DNA of 64,000 bases from Thelephora terrestris (lineage: Eukaryota > Basidiomycota > Agaricomycetes > Thelephorales > Thelephoraceae): NCBI GenBank assembly GCA_015956445.1, contig WIUZ02000011.1:1203501-1267500 (forward strand). Reading direction: 5' to 3'. The notes under the pieces are model-generated. The model had not been told where the DNA came from. It made no database searches and worked only from the letters and a program-made list of their open reading frames with translations. Both the position numbers and the translations under genes were made by a program. Shown here piece after piece: positions 35,627 to 48,289 of this stretch. The stretch's first letter is position 1; each line of letters opens with the position of its first letter.

Positions 35627-35959
35627 CATAAGTTTCTAAGAGTGACCTACGTACATCGCGTATTCTACCAATTAAGAATATTGCGGATTGGGGAGAGTGG
35701 AGACAACGCTACACCCTGATTTCTGTTTTAGGCTGAAGTCCGAGAATGCTAATAAAATAAAAAGGAAGGGGGGGAATGGGAAGGGGAGGGGGGAGTAGGA
35801 ACTATCGACAATGAATGGGAAGGTGGAGGTAGCATTCAAAGGGTGCGGTTCCAACCGCTGGGGGGGAGGAAAGGGAAGTGAAAAGAATCGAACGTCCGAC
35901 ACGCGGGATTGACGTTGCCGCACACCGCTAAGTCCGTGAAAAGCTCTCACCTAGTCGAT
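35250..35959. other. Spacer after NTF2-like copy 2
   Basis: Shorter than the spacers after copies 1 and 3: the ~1 kb block seen at 32430-33420 is missing. In its place are a 26-base T-run and purine-rich sequence. No gene. Confidence 0.5.
35596..35621. repeat. Poly-T tract
   Basis: Twenty-six consecutive T on the plus strand. It could be the tail of a minus-oriented retroposed sequence, but no flanking duplication was found. Confidence 0.85.
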
Positions 35960-37163
35960 AGCTCTTCGTCATTCCGTCTAAACCCGACGCCCGCAGAACT
36001 CGGCACGCAAAAACTTCTCCTTCGTGACTGAAGTCGGCTGTCAACAACGGTATGTATTGAGACCGTTCGAAGCGCTCGTTTGTTGCGCCCATCGTCCCGG
36101 TTTTTGAAGCCTATTCTTCATTTCCGTGACTCTTGGTCCGTGATGCGGATAGGTTACACGCCGTCGTGGGTTGAGTGCAGGGCCCGGCATCCTTCCCGTG
36201 TCCCGCGAGGTAATCCAGACGCAAGTATCCGGCGGAGGGGCGTGGCTGGGTTATTCCGAGGAGTAGTAAATGGGACAGGAGTGGTCTGGTGTTGGATCGA
36301 ACACAGTTACCTGCGAATTTGTGAGAAAACTCGCGGTCAGTGTCCTCGGATTAAGCTGTTGTTTCTTTGGAAAACTGGAGCGGCTGGTGGTCATTTCTGC
36401 GGGAGGTCGGGTCCGCTCCGGGCCGTCGTGGCTGGCAGGTCGAACTCCGCGGCATAGAAGAGACAGAGGTGACGCGTCGGAGGCGCGGGACAGAGAATGA
36501 TGAGAGGACTCGAGAGGGTTTGACCGTGTCCGGAAGCAAGTGCACCGAGGCTGGCCTCAATCGCATTCCGTCACGGTCCGATCAGTTTTCCACTTCATCG
36601 AGTCCGGTCCTTGGCTCACTGTTCAGGCCTTCAGGCACTGTGACTAGGGATAAGTCACCACCGCTGCTCTGGATTCAACCCCATGATTTCCCACTCAAGC
36701 AGGCCCGTGTTTGTACCCGGCCCAGCTTTACGGCTAGTTCCAAGTTTCGTGATTTCGATTGTCGCGGCGTCTGCAGTGATTGCGGTCTCCCAATGCGATC
36801 TACCCTAGGAACTGGGACTCCTCTTCCTATTCGGTACGAAATCAGGCACTTGCAGGGACAGCACCACTAAAACCCGCTACGACTATTTGACCCTAGAGTC
36901 AACTTCGCGGCGACCTGGCATCGCGGTTAGCTCGTGATGATGTTTGCGGAGCCAGAAGCCTCACGTTCCCCAACGTGCCTGGATTGTTTGGGGATTTCCG
37001 AGTGCACTAGTACATAGCTGTCGCACAGTCGCTGGGGTGACCCAGCGCGCAACTAAGGGTGTTAGCGCGCATCCGGATGTAGGGTACAAAACCCTATGCC
37101 ATGTGGTCGGGTTTTCCCCCTGCATCCACATACTAGGAGCTCACCTCACATTTCTTCGCCCAG
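35960..37163. repeat. Conserved block upstream of NTF2-like copy 3
   Basis: Matches 33480-34675 almost end to end, with small indels such as the extra TTTGGAAAACTGGAGCGGC around 36360-36385. Lies directly before copy 3. Confidence 0.75.
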
Positions 37164-37742
37164 ATGACTAGCCCTGACATCTCCGATTCCCCTCAACTTA
37201 AACTCATGCACTCGTTTATTGAGGGATTCAAAAACAGGGACCTCGACCAGATCGCAAAGCTCTTACACAAGGACCACCGCCGCATCACTTACCCCCGATC
37301 TCTCGGTAAACCGGAGCAAACCAAGGAGGAATATCTCCAGCACACCGCAGAAGTTTTAAGGCTCTGTGTCGACGGTGATGTAAGTTGTACTACACTCGAG
37401 ACCGCCACTCGAACCCCCTCCTCCGACTAAATCGACCGCACAGCCGATCGTCCATTCCATCATTGAAGCTCCGGGGAAGGTCATCGCTCACGTCCGTACA
37501 ACAAAAACTCAGATATCCAACGCCCCGAATCTTGACGCGTGATACTCATCTCATAGCTCACCTGCAGTGCGAATACCTCAATCGGGGTGCAGATGAACCG
37601 AGAGATGATCCTCATCGCACACGCCGCTCCCGACGACGACGGAAGCTTGAAGCTCAAGCAGATTGAGGAGTTCACCGACTCTCAAGCTTATCTTGATTTT
37701 TTCAAGGCTGCGACGGCAGCAAAAGCCAACGAGGTTGCCTGA
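37164..37742 (+). CDS. NTF2/SnoaL-like small protein, copy 3
   Basis: Three exons (37164-37379, 37444-37491, 37557-37742), again 216/48/186 nt, 149 codons. Blocks as in copy 2; exon 3 opens LTCSANTSIGVQMNRE. Intron 1 donor is GTAAGT. All three copies keep full frames while their introns and spacers differ, which suggests selection on the protein. Confidence 0.82.
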
Positions 37743-40069
37743 CGATCGAATAAGGAGCCTATATACCTCCCACGTACGCAAAGTGTACGATGAGCAAACA
37801 GATTTGGCGGGCTGTAAACGTTATTAATAAGTAGAGTCCCCTCCATCGAGCCTAAATATACATTCCGCACATGAATACCGTTTAAGAACTTCTGCGTGCG
37901 CCCCCACAAGATTTCCTGTCGATGAACCTGACGCCTTGGCAAGCCTCCCCAGAGTCATGAGTTGTATTCCATTCCAGTCCTCGGTTCAATTGGCACCCAA
38001 GACCAAATTCACCAACAGTTTGTTGTTTCAGCCCTATCTCAGGAGAAGGCCGACTGAATGAAGTGTGGGTGATTGGCCACATACAGATTATTGTACAGAA
38101 AGTCCTGTCTACGGCAGGCATTCAGTCAGCTTTCTCAGGTTATCGCCTCTGTCGGCTACGCCTACAGAGTCTTGGCTCTATTGCAGCACACATCTGGATA
38201 TCAGAACATTCCCACAAGACCAGCTCGTGTAGTTTCAGTTATCATCTACGGGGTTGGAGATGTCGCTGGTGCTGAGGATGTCGCTGGCACTGGATCGTCC
38301 TTGTGATACTCTAGGACGACATAGAGTGCTATCCAAAGAAGGCAAGCAGTTAGGGTGGGGAGTAGTCTGATCATTGAAGATGGATCACGCACCATGGAGT
38401 ATTCCGGGACTTATCGAGAAGATAAAAATAAGTGGGGCAGTGAAGACATGAGAAGGGCGGATACATACAACCAACCCAAAACGGTCTAAGAAGCGAGATG
38501 GGTCAAATTGGAAAATGAAGAGTCACAGAGTAAACGCACGAGGATGATGTTGCAAAACAAGAAAGAATTGCATCCTTCGGAGAGAAAAACGGCCAGGGGA
38601 GGGAGGAAAACCGCAAGTCTAGCGAAGTATGAGGCCCTCTCGCGACCGTCGCGAGATATAAATGCAAAAGGCCCGTTCACGACTCCCGACTCTGCACGGA
38701 ACAGGACTCACATAACCTGTGATCAAAAGAAGTAGGTTGCGTGATATTGAATTTTCTCGAGGGGATGCTTACATTAACAGCGGAGGGACCCATCGGGGGT
38801 AGTATGAGTTGTAGAGGGAGAGCGGGGAAGGAGAGAGGGCCCCCCTGCTACTTTATAATCCACGCCGCACCCTTGCAAAGCGCGACGCATTTATAATATG
38901 CGGAGTCATTGCCGCTCTACCAATTCTCAAGACATGCGCGTCAGAAGAACGATTTGGAACGTTATAAACGGTCACTTGAATGGTGGATATCTGGGTGTCT
39001 GTAATCCGTGTGTTTCGATAGAACTGGTTTCGGTTCCAGCCGCGCCGCCTGTCGCGTAAATGATACCCACGATGCTCGTGTTGTCGCCTCTGCAGTCACA
39101 CTGGTACGGACTGGGGTACCAGATGCTCTGATATCCAGTTCAGCCCTGCTAGGCATCAATCCGCCAGTCAGATGACGATGACCAGGACCTCCCACCTCGA
39201 AAACCATGGAAACACAGCCGTCGGTCTATTTTATATGTTCCGAGCAATCCGGGTATTCCACTAGATATTTTAAGCTAGGGGTGCTTCCGTTCTGTGGTTC
39301 TGTCAAGGGAAGCACACCAACGTGTTCGCCCGTACGTTCAAACGAACTGTACAATTGAGTGAGAATCAATGCTGATCCCAAACACAAGAATCGTTCATTT
39401 CGTCAAAACCCGGCGCCCGCAGAACAACTCAGTACGCAAAAAATACTCACTTATCACCCGACACGCTTGGAGTTGGCTATCGACAATACAATAATGTGGG
39501 CATTCGATGCGCTCGTTTGGTGCGCTCATCGGTCCAGTTCTCTTGAAGCCGATCCCGCATTTCCTTGGTCCGCGGTGTGGATAGGTTACACGCCGCAATA
39601 TGGCCCAGCATATCCCGCAAGATAATACGGACTTCCGGGCGGGGTTTTACGGCGTGGTAGCCGGCCACGGTGGCTACACACCGATCATTTCAGATTTTCG
39701 TCTTCTCCAAGACCCTGAAATCTCCTCAGCTGGGAGGTACTTGAGAGTGAACAATATTGGGGAGAATCAAAATTCAGCGACGCTAGCTGATAGGCTGTAG
39801 TCTGACACCAGGTGTAAAGATACACATAGCATAATCCCACTGGCGAAGGTCTCTCGTAATAATGAATCTGACCGGGATGGTTGTGATGGCTGGTCGGTCA
39901 GGCCCCTCGGAGAGTAGTTGAAAATCGCTCAGGGCTAAGGTTGATGGATGAGAAAGTTCACTGAACTTGGAACAAGCTGGCTTACCTTCAGACGCATCAA
40001 TTGACTGGAGGTGGAATAGTCTTATTGACACAGCGCCCTTTTCTAGATCATCGAATCCAGGATACCTCC
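37743..40069. other. Spacer after NTF2-like copy 3
   Basis: 38290-39350 repeats 32430-33420, and 39360-39640 repeats the start of the upstream block, so the tandem array ends with an incomplete unit lacking a gene. 39640-40069 shows no homology within the window and no gene. Confidence 0.5.
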
Positions 40070-42332
40070 TCAAGCCACGCCCAGAAGCTGGGAATTTTGA
40101 ACATCCACATGGAATGCGGGGGGTCTATGAAACGTACCTGAACCTGAAATGCAGAAGATCGCGCAGGTGTCCCCAGAACCTTTCATGGAGGAGATTTCAT
40201 AGTACAGCGAACTGTCCCCATCATGTACTGAAGCTAATCCCGCGTTAGGACGGTCAATAAACACGGATCAGTCACTTACCTGCTTGGAATACGGGCTCTC
40301 CGATGATGACCTCTTCGATTCCCTCTTCGTCCTTGACAGTGTAGCGTCCTGTATGTAGGACAACCTGCTTTTCAACCGTTGCGCCCTTTGGCAAAGAAGG
40401 TATTCCCAGCAATATTGTCGGTGTGCTTCTTTCCTGAGTAGGAGGATGAGAATGGACCAAGGAAGTCGGAGAGGTGATACTCACCAACAATTCACAGGCG
40501 GCTACTACACCTACGGCCTGCTCCCGTTGTACCAGCCAATATATTGCCAGTTGCATGTGTCCCTTCCACTTTCCATTTGACTTCCTCACGGCATCGATCA
40601 CCCTTTCCGTGTGTTGGAAAACCAAAGCAGTCTCGGTCGCAGAATCTTGAGGCGATGGGAGCGAAATGCTGGCCGGAATCAGCCCAATTTGGCCTGATAC
40701 GAAAACGTGCTCGTCGACGAGAACTGCCTGCGAGTATGGCCCGATGTTTGCTGGTGCCCAGTAGCTCAATCCCTGCACGTGAAGGGCAGTCCGTCGAGCT
40801 GTATCCGTTTCGGAGTGCGCGAAGCAATCGAACTTGACTCTCGTGAGCTGAGGAAGATCTACAGCGACGCACGCTCGCGTCGGGGGGCTTGCTCCAAAGA
40901 ACGTAGTATATATTGAATTTAGGGAGGGGAACAAGTCCATTGAAGACAAATAAACATTGATGTGGGTGCACTGGGAGAGACTGAGGCCGAAATTCTCGAG
41001 CCGGGCTATGATAGATCAGGGTATGATTTTTTCAATAAATAGCAGACTACCTTGAATTTCGCGGAAACACCGCGTGACCTCTTCCTCTAATGTGATTGCC
41101 TGGCTGGTCACATACTGTACATTACCGACAGCCACCCAATCACCCCTTCGCGAATGAGATGGTCCACAAGATGAGTCAGCAGATTTGCGAATGACAGGTT
41201 CAGAAGCTGCGCGGGTTGAGGTATCTGGAGATTGGTGGCCACGCAGTATTGTTTCGACGCGAGAAAAACCTGTTTCCAATAACGGGGGCACGATCAGATC
41301 AACTCCGCTTTCCGGCTTCTCCTGGAGAGTGGCCCCTTTGATCCTGAGGTATGCAACGCTTGCGAACCCATTATCTGAGTGAATCACGGTTTCGACCTCC
41401 GTTCTGTCAAAGTGGTATAACGATATGCGCAGGCCATGGCTAACTCTTCTCACAATATAATCCGCTTCTTGAATAAGGAGCAGTCCAAAGTCAGGGTTTC
41501 GTATTCCCCTCCCTCACCACAAATATGTGATCCATACGACGAGCACTACCTCGGGTGAGTGATGGCAGTGACCAGGATGGAGCACAAGAATCGTACCAAC
41601 TTCAGCAGGGTAGGCTGCATCTCAGCGAGGGTTTTCCCCAAGTGTTTTTCTGTGAGACCAATGCCAGCCACTTTGAGTATGATGGCGACCAAGCCGGCAT
41701 CGATCATCTCTTGTAGAAGTTCATCCTGTTCCCTTTGCCATAGATATGCTAGGACAGTGAGCCCAAGCCGCCGGCATCTGAAATGGAATGAGCAGCAGGA
41801 TCAGAATAGAATTACGCGTGACTGACACGTGTTCAACGCGAACGCGTTGATAACTTGACAAAATCGCACCGACGGAGATACCTTGAATATTGGGGTGACG
41901 CGCCTGAGAGCGGTCAGATATGCGACAGTGTATTATTCGAGATCGCGCACCTTGACGGTGGAAAGAAGGTCGAAAAGATCCTCCGTCTCGTCGCCTCTGA
42001 TCCCGTCGGAGTTTGTCGACCTGCCCCCATATTCTGAGCCTTGTTCCACAGCTGTCCCTTGAATCGTTTTCCGATACAGCGGGACGTCCAAAGCTTGAGC
42101 AACGAACTCGATTGCGTCTTGGCCAACAGTTTGGTATAGATACGAATCTATCTCCTCTGGAAGACGTTCAAGCCTCAAGATCTAAATGAGCCAAGGCAGT
42201 GAAGCTGGCTGAACCTTTTCCGTTCGGTGGCCCCAAAGAGGCTGCGGCGACGAGTTCGTGACCATTCCGTTGGCAGTGGAGGAGATTGAAACAGCTGTCT
42301 TTTCCGCCGCTGAGAAGGCCGACGTACTTCAT
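40070..42332 (-). CDS. DPH6: Diphthine-ammonia ligase
   Basis: Last step of diphthamide synthesis on eEF2, in the cytosol: ATP-dependent amidation of diphthine. Nine exons (42332-42215, 42156-41951, 41903-41827, 41777-41597, 41545-41454, 41403-41051, 41005-40485, 40433-40280, 40233-40070) keep phase to 621 codons. The ATP-pyrophosphatase motif SGGKDS is at residues 8-13; DSYLYQTVGQDAIE, SSYQRVRVEHV and CGEGGEYETLTLDCSLF complete that domain. Two RidA-like domains follow (LSLSQCTHINVYLSSMDLF, GTSPP-type FGASPPTRACVAVDLP; then IGPYSQAVLVDEHVFVSGQ), as in the fungal three-domain form. The 51 nt intron 7 is a multiple of three and open, so unspliced message would stay in frame. The last exon was placed by phase and is the least certain. 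Confidence 0.9.
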
Positions 42333-42389
42333 GATCGCCGTCGCAAAAGGAAACTGACTCGATCACTTTATCTTTCACCTTGATCACAG
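42333..42389. promoter_or_regulatory. DPH6/FRS1 bidirectional promoter
   Basis: Only 57 bp separate the two start codons, so the core promoters and probably the transcript leaders overlap. Confidence 0.6.
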
Positions 42390-44754
42390 ATGCCGACCGT
42401 CGCTGTAGATAAAGAGGAACTATGGGAGAGGCTTGGACACAGTTACTGTACGTTACTTTGCAATCTATCTCACCAAACCATGGGTAACGATCGATGTGCA
42501 GCCTCAGAGGATTTTGACAATCTATTATTCGAGTTCGGATTAGAATTAGACGAAGATGTAAGGGGATCGCTGGAACAAGGATTTGACGCTTGGTCTCACA
42601 CTCAACCCTAGACAACAGAGGAGGTTGAGGCCTTGAGAAAGACAGGTCTCCCTGCCGAAAGACCGGTACGTGCGCCCACCCCGTCCTCACTGCGTGTTGC
42701 CTCAACGAAATCACCACAGCAACTCAAGATTGATATACCCGCTAACAGGCTCGTGAGATCCTGAAAATCTTGCTAAATAGCCACTGAACTCGTTTGTAGA
42801 TACGATCTACTTTGTATCGAAGGAATCGCGCGTGCCCTCCGCGTTTTCCTCGGCAAGGATAAGCCTCCAGTTTACCAACTAAGCATCCCTGCGGGAGGCG
42901 AGCGAGACCTAATCGAGGTCACGATTGCTCCAGAGGTACGCGCGTTCAGGCGCTATGAAACACGCCAAGTGTTCACCCCGCTCACAGACCAAACAAATAC
43001 GCCCGTTGTTTGCTTGTGCTGTTCTCCGAGATGTCACCTTCACTCCCCGATCCTACCAATCTTTTCTAGATTTGCAGGACAAGCTTCATCAAAATCTATG
43101 CCGGCGCCGCCAACTTGTGGCTATCGGAACACACGATCTCGACACCATCCAAGCCCCGTTCCGATACGAGGCCCGGAAACCGAGCGATATTAAATTCGTA
43201 CCACTGAACAAGGACAAAGAATATACCGCAGAAGAGCTTATGAAAGTGTATGAGGTATGAAGGCGAGGTGACAATTGGTCTAGGAGCTCAACTTCCTTCC
43301 TCCCCAGTCTGAGAAGCACCTCGCTCGATACCTCAGTATCATCAAGGACTCACCGGTCTATCCAATCATTTATGATTCTCATGACCGCGTTCTCTCGATG
43401 CCACCGATTATTAACTCGGAGCACAGCAAAATTAATTTGGACACAAAAAACATCTTCATCGATGTGACCGCGACAGACGAGACCAAACTCCAGATTGTTG
43501 TGAACATCGTCGCCACGATGTTTTCCGAGTACTGCAAAGTGCCCTACGTGTGAGTATGTTCCTAGAACTATCATGGCTGAAGCTGACATCGGTGCAGAAT
43601 TGAGCCGTGCAGGTTGATTTTACCAGACGGCACCACAAAGATTTCTCCAGACCTATCTATGGTCAAGATGAAGGCTCACACCTCGTATATCAACTCATGC
43701 ACTGGCCTGTCCCTGAGCTCGGCAGAGGTCGCTCCCCTTCTCGAAAAGATGACCCTGACGGCTTCACTGTCTTCCGCTGACCCCGACGAGATCCTTGTGG
43801 AAGTCCCCCCAACACGTCCGGATATCCTCCATGAGTGTGACATCATGGAAGATGCCGCGATTGCCTACGGATTCAACAAGCTTCCTGATACTTTCCCCGC
43901 AACCAACACTGTAGCCCAGCCGCTGGAGATGAGCAAGTTGACAGATGTCGTCAGGACCACCTGGGCGCAGGCGGGATTTGTGGAAGTCCTTCCACTTATC
44001 TTGGTGGGGGGGGGTCATTTTTACTTTTGTGCTTGCACATGTTGACGCAATCACCTCTAGTGCTCACACGAGGAAAACTTTGAATGGCTGAACAGGGTCG
44101 ATGACGGTAAAACCGCAGTAAAAATCGGCAATCCAAAGACCCTGGAATTCCAAGTCGTCCGAACCTCGCTAATCCCAGGCTTACTCAAGACGATTCGAGA
44201 AAACAGGTCGCACCCGCTCCCGATAAAGGTGTTCGAGTCGACCGACGTCGTGTTCAAAGATCTTAGCTTGGAGAGGCAGGCAAGGAACGTGAGGCACGCG
44301 GCGGCTGTTTGGTGTAACAAGAGCGCAGGGTTTGAAGTCATCCACGGGTTGTTGGACAAGATTATGAAAACCTTCGAGGTGAAGAGGATCAGTGCGTCGG
44401 ACACAAAGTCCGAGAGCGGATACTACCTCAAGGAGAAGGACGGTGAGAGCGGCCCACTGTGTTTGCGACGCCCTTCCTGGATACTTAACGTCCACCGCTA
44501 CAGATCCCACCCATTTCCCTGGCCGCGCGGCAGCAATCTTCTACCGCCCTGCGCCACCACCCCAGAAACAATCCAGTCTCGCCGCAGTCAAGGAGAACAT
44601 CAAGTCCGCCCTGAGCTTGAGCTCTCGCCCGGACATCGAACTCGGTAGCGTCGGCATCCTTCATCCGTCCGTCCTTGAGAAGTTCGAGATCCCATACCCT
44701 TGTTCCGCTTTGGAGATCACCCTCGAACCGTTCAGGCAGGGCGCCCACCCATAA
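42390..44754 (+). CDS. FRS1: Phenylalanyl-tRNA synthetase beta subunit, cytosolic
   Basis: Pairs with the alpha subunit as an (alpha-beta)2 enzyme charging tRNA-Phe. Ten exons (42390-42447, 42502-42557, 42612-42665, 42720-42748, 42800-42935, 42988-43254, 43308-43549, 43598-44003, 44061-44442, 44504-44754) keep phase to 626 codons. Order: [42 protein letters not shown], the B3/4 editing-type region, the B5 domain ([27 protein letters not shown]), and the catalytic-like core ([45 protein letters not shown]). Exon 4 is 29 nt, and its following intron seems to need a GC donor (ACAG|GCTCGT). No targeting sequence, so cytosolic. Confidence 0.95.
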
Positions 44755-45095
44755 TTTCGTGGATCTCAAGATCAAAATTGGGCCGAGAAAGAGCATCTTC
44801 GTAGGATTGGTTGTGTTGTATTCCCGGATCATGATGACAAGAAAGAAGGGCAGTAGATGTCCATTCGATGGATACTGTAAGAATGGCAAAAGTGTTGATG
44901 AAAACGTAAAACAGTTGTACAAAGTTGGATTGGCTCATTCCCTATAGAGATGGAGGTGGCGGGGTGATTGCAGGTTTCTACCATTGAGCAATCAAGGGAA
45001 AGGGAGGGATATCAGAATAATGATAGGGAGAATAAACAACGCAAAGGTGGGGAGCAGGCGCCCGAAAGCAGGGGGGCAGCATGAAAATAAAGAGA

Positions 45096-46734
45096 TCACA
45101 TCAACCCGGCCGCCCTTAGGTCGTTCTGTAACCTCGCTTCCTCCGCCCAAGCTTGCGCAAGTCGTATATCCGAATCTGAAGGCGATCTACCGAGTTCCAT
45201 GCTGTCTCCTATTTGACCCATCCTGGCAGCCGTCTCCGCGGAAATGCCCAAACTTGGAGTGATTGGATCCTCGTCCCGTGAAAGGGAGAACCCGTGTCGG
45301 AACACAACCCGACCGCCAAACGCCGCACGCAACCTCCGGGACAGTGTGCTTTCGCTCGGGGCAGAGGTTCCAGAGTCGGAAGAAGTGAGAATACTCCGCT
45401 CCCATCTCTTGACCCTCCAATAAGACAGGACAGACGTCAGAAGGATAAACCATCCTACGTGCGCCCCAATCAGTCGGTCATCGGGCGATAATGCGGGGAA
45501 ATCGCTCACCAACTGTCATCAGGAAGAAGGACAGCCATTCCGACGTCGAGTCCGAGAAAGGGCTTGCGTTGACACCATTGGATGGCATACCAACGTCGGT
45601 GCCATTGCCGAAGTTGTCCTGTCTTGTGACGTGAGGAGAGTGGGACCTATAGTACTCGTCAGCTTCGGCGGCCGTTTTGAAGTCCGGGTGGGTTGGATTT
45701 GTGAGCCTCCATCCAGAATATCCGCCGGAACCGTTCCCATCGGCACCGCCATACCCGCCTCCACCCGAAATATCCTCCAGGCGTGTCCTCAGAGCAAAGC
45801 CATACTGGATAAGTGTAACTCCGAGCCCGGCCCTACTTCCGAACTTGGCGGCATGCGTTGTATGCAGCAGGAAGGTCAACAGGAAGCCGACGAACTGGAA
45901 GGATATCGAGACGAGCATATTCCATAGGAAGGAGAAGAGCGTTCCGGTAGGGAGCCCTTCTATGATCATTTCGCCAGGGGTGGAGGAGGCGGACATGCCG
46001 GAAGGGAGGTGAATGGTGGTTGTTTCCCAGTAAGGTGGGACAGCATCGGCCTGGGCGGAGGCATATGATGGTGGCGCGTCCTTGAGTGTGTCCTCAGGCG
46101 CAAGGTAGATACTATCATCGCCCTCTGAGAGACGATACGAAAAAGCATCAGCTCCCGCTGATACAGGGTGGACGGCAAGCTCGGCGCATCGCGTACCTAT
46201 TTGCTGCTGCTGCCTCCTCCTCTCAGGTTTTGCAGTGATGTTGGCAAACACGCCATCGTTCATGCCACCGCCACCTACATGCGCAGCCGAAGCAAATGAT
46301 CCACCCAATCCAAACTGACGAACGTAGTGTGAAGGTAATACGTTCGCCGCTGTTCTACTAAACCAGTTCCTGAGAGCTCCATGTCTACGTCCTGCAAGAT
46401 CTACGTCGGTATCAAAAGAGGGGACGAGGCCATTGGTGTTCCCGTAATCGTTCGACGCCGCCCGGGTAGGGGATCCGGGGGGTGGGACGTCGTAATCCAC
46501 CCGCTCAAAGTCGTACGCCCCTGGGATGGATATTGACGGAGGGTGGTTTCGGGCGGAGAGAGGGGGAGAAGTGTGGACAGAACGGGATGGGTTCAATGGT
46601 TGCGATTCGGAAACGGGGGCGTTGTCGTCATCGTAGTCGAGCTCATCGTCCGAACCATCGAAGGTGGCGTCGAGCTCGTCATCGGAGTGCTCTGAAGGCC
46701 TTTGGGTAGGTAATGGGGCGTAACGTGCGGACAT
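45096..46734 (-). CDS. Bsd2/NDFIP-like NEDD4-ligase adaptor
   Basis: Integral Golgi/endosome proteins of this family recruit Rsp5/NEDD4 ubiquitin ligases through PY motifs and help sort metal transporters to the vacuole. Two exons (46734-45510, 45454-45096) join in phase to 527 codons. The N-terminus is acidic and disordered (DDELDYDDD). The conserved core has GVFANITAKPE, the PY motif APPSYASA, the related VPPYWE, and a first helix GTLFSFLWNMLVSISFQFVG. LLHTTHAAKFGSRAGLGVTL and a C-terminal helix (FFLMTVGWFILLTSVLSYW) formed across the splice junction follow. The start MSARYAPLP was preferred over a Met 33 codons upstream because it fits the usual N-terminus. Tail-to-tail with FRS1. Confidence 0.9.
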
Positions 46735-48289
46735 GGGGGTGATCGTGAGGAACTCAGAGGTAGGAAACTTGGAGTGGGGCTCGGTTGGCCGGTACGGGGG
46801 TTGCCAACTTGAAGGGAGGATCGTGGGAAACACTTACTCTTCGTGATCTCAGAGCGGAGCCCCCGCGCTTTGCGGGATCATCTTGATCAGGGTCTCTGTA
46901 CACATCCAACCTGAAACCCTGATCCCTGACCTAGTCAATGGTGGAGGTGTTTGCAACAGATAAGAGAAATCTTATGCACTCTTCATCTCGCCAAACTAAT
47001 GTTTTCATTGTGTTTTTTTGGCCTTCAAGGTTTGAAACACTACGGTCGACTGCGGGTAACCTGTGCTGGCAGAACCTCTAATAGAAGGAGCAACTGTTGA
47101 GACGGGGTTTGATTCCCGAAACTTAGCTCCTCTCAGTACACTCTCCAAACATGGTGAGCGACTTTTATGAGGAACCCTGCTCGAGATTTGGCCATCCAAG
47201 GATAATCATTGGCGCCGACAAGCCCGTAGTACCCACCGTGGTCAACATTACCGGAAGACCAATGTCCCAGTAACCATTAGACGGCAGCTCCTCTATTATT
47301 CCCCACAGGTTGCTGATTACATCTCTTTGGACGATCCCAACGCCATATCAGGCCGCGAAAAGGAACGGACCGGGCGAAAATCATGGTCTGTGAGTGGTCC
47401 CACCTGCATGTCCCCCGTTTCACGTTCGCGCTCCACTGGGGTAGATTTCTCATCCGCTGTCGTAGTTGGTTGGCCCTGCAGGAGTATGCATTCACCGAAC
47501 ACGCGATATGATCGAAATTCGGTTTTTCGTTCCTCAGCACTTGCAGATGATCATTCAATCATGGGTTCCTGCTCTACCTCCCATTCCTCCGCGTCAAGTG
47601 CAGTGAATTATAGACGGTCAGGACAATGAGATGGTCTCTTGATGCGATTCAGCTAATTTCAATAGGCCCATGTGAATTGAATGTGACATCACCCACCCTC
47701 AGGCGGGCTAGCGCTAACCTCGAATTTATCAGCGGGATGCCGCTGTGTTTCACACACAACTTAAAGCCTATAACCCGATATTGGTTGTCTCAGGCCGCTC
47801 GTTTGAGGTTTTTCGATTCGAGTCGTTCTTCGAAGTACCCAAATAGACGAGGGGGAGCGCTACCAGGGGCGCAGAGAGAGGTTAGCCTCGACTTACCGGA
47901 TTGGAAGATCGCATCTGACCGGAGAACCGCCTTCGACTCCAAACCCAGAACACTGCGCGCGAAGTGGTATACGTGTCCGCTCCCTATGAATGGCCCTCAC
48001 GTTGTCTGACACAGCAACAATTGTCCACAACGTGGGCCCATAGAATTGCTCTCCACTGCGCCACGCTCGACCATAATGGTATCTGCATGTTCGCCCTCAT
48101 CGGCCCGGGGAGGATTGGGAACCTAAGGTTTGGGTTTCCCTGACCCCGGAATGTCTCGGCTCTGGCCATGGGGCATCTACCACAAGTACTCTTTTGTGAA
48201 TGCAATGAAATTGCGCCGTGCGTCGGAGTAGTCGATGGAACGTTTTTATTTTCATTTACAAGATCCCCTCCGATGGACAGAGTGGGCAC
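46735..48289. other. No gene recognised
   Basis: Small unrelated frames on both strands (for example 47327-47629 and 47626-48009), none with family features. Contains the promoter of the Bsd2-like gene at its left end and borders arm B of the inverted duplication. Confidence 0.45.

Noticed and set aside
35880-35950. tRNA-like sequence on the minus strand (GTTCGATTC and TTAGCGGTGTG-like boxes)
   Set aside because: The boxes are roughly placed, but no clean D- and T-stem pairing could be drawn and the acceptor pairing relies on several wobble pairs. It may be a tRNA relic.
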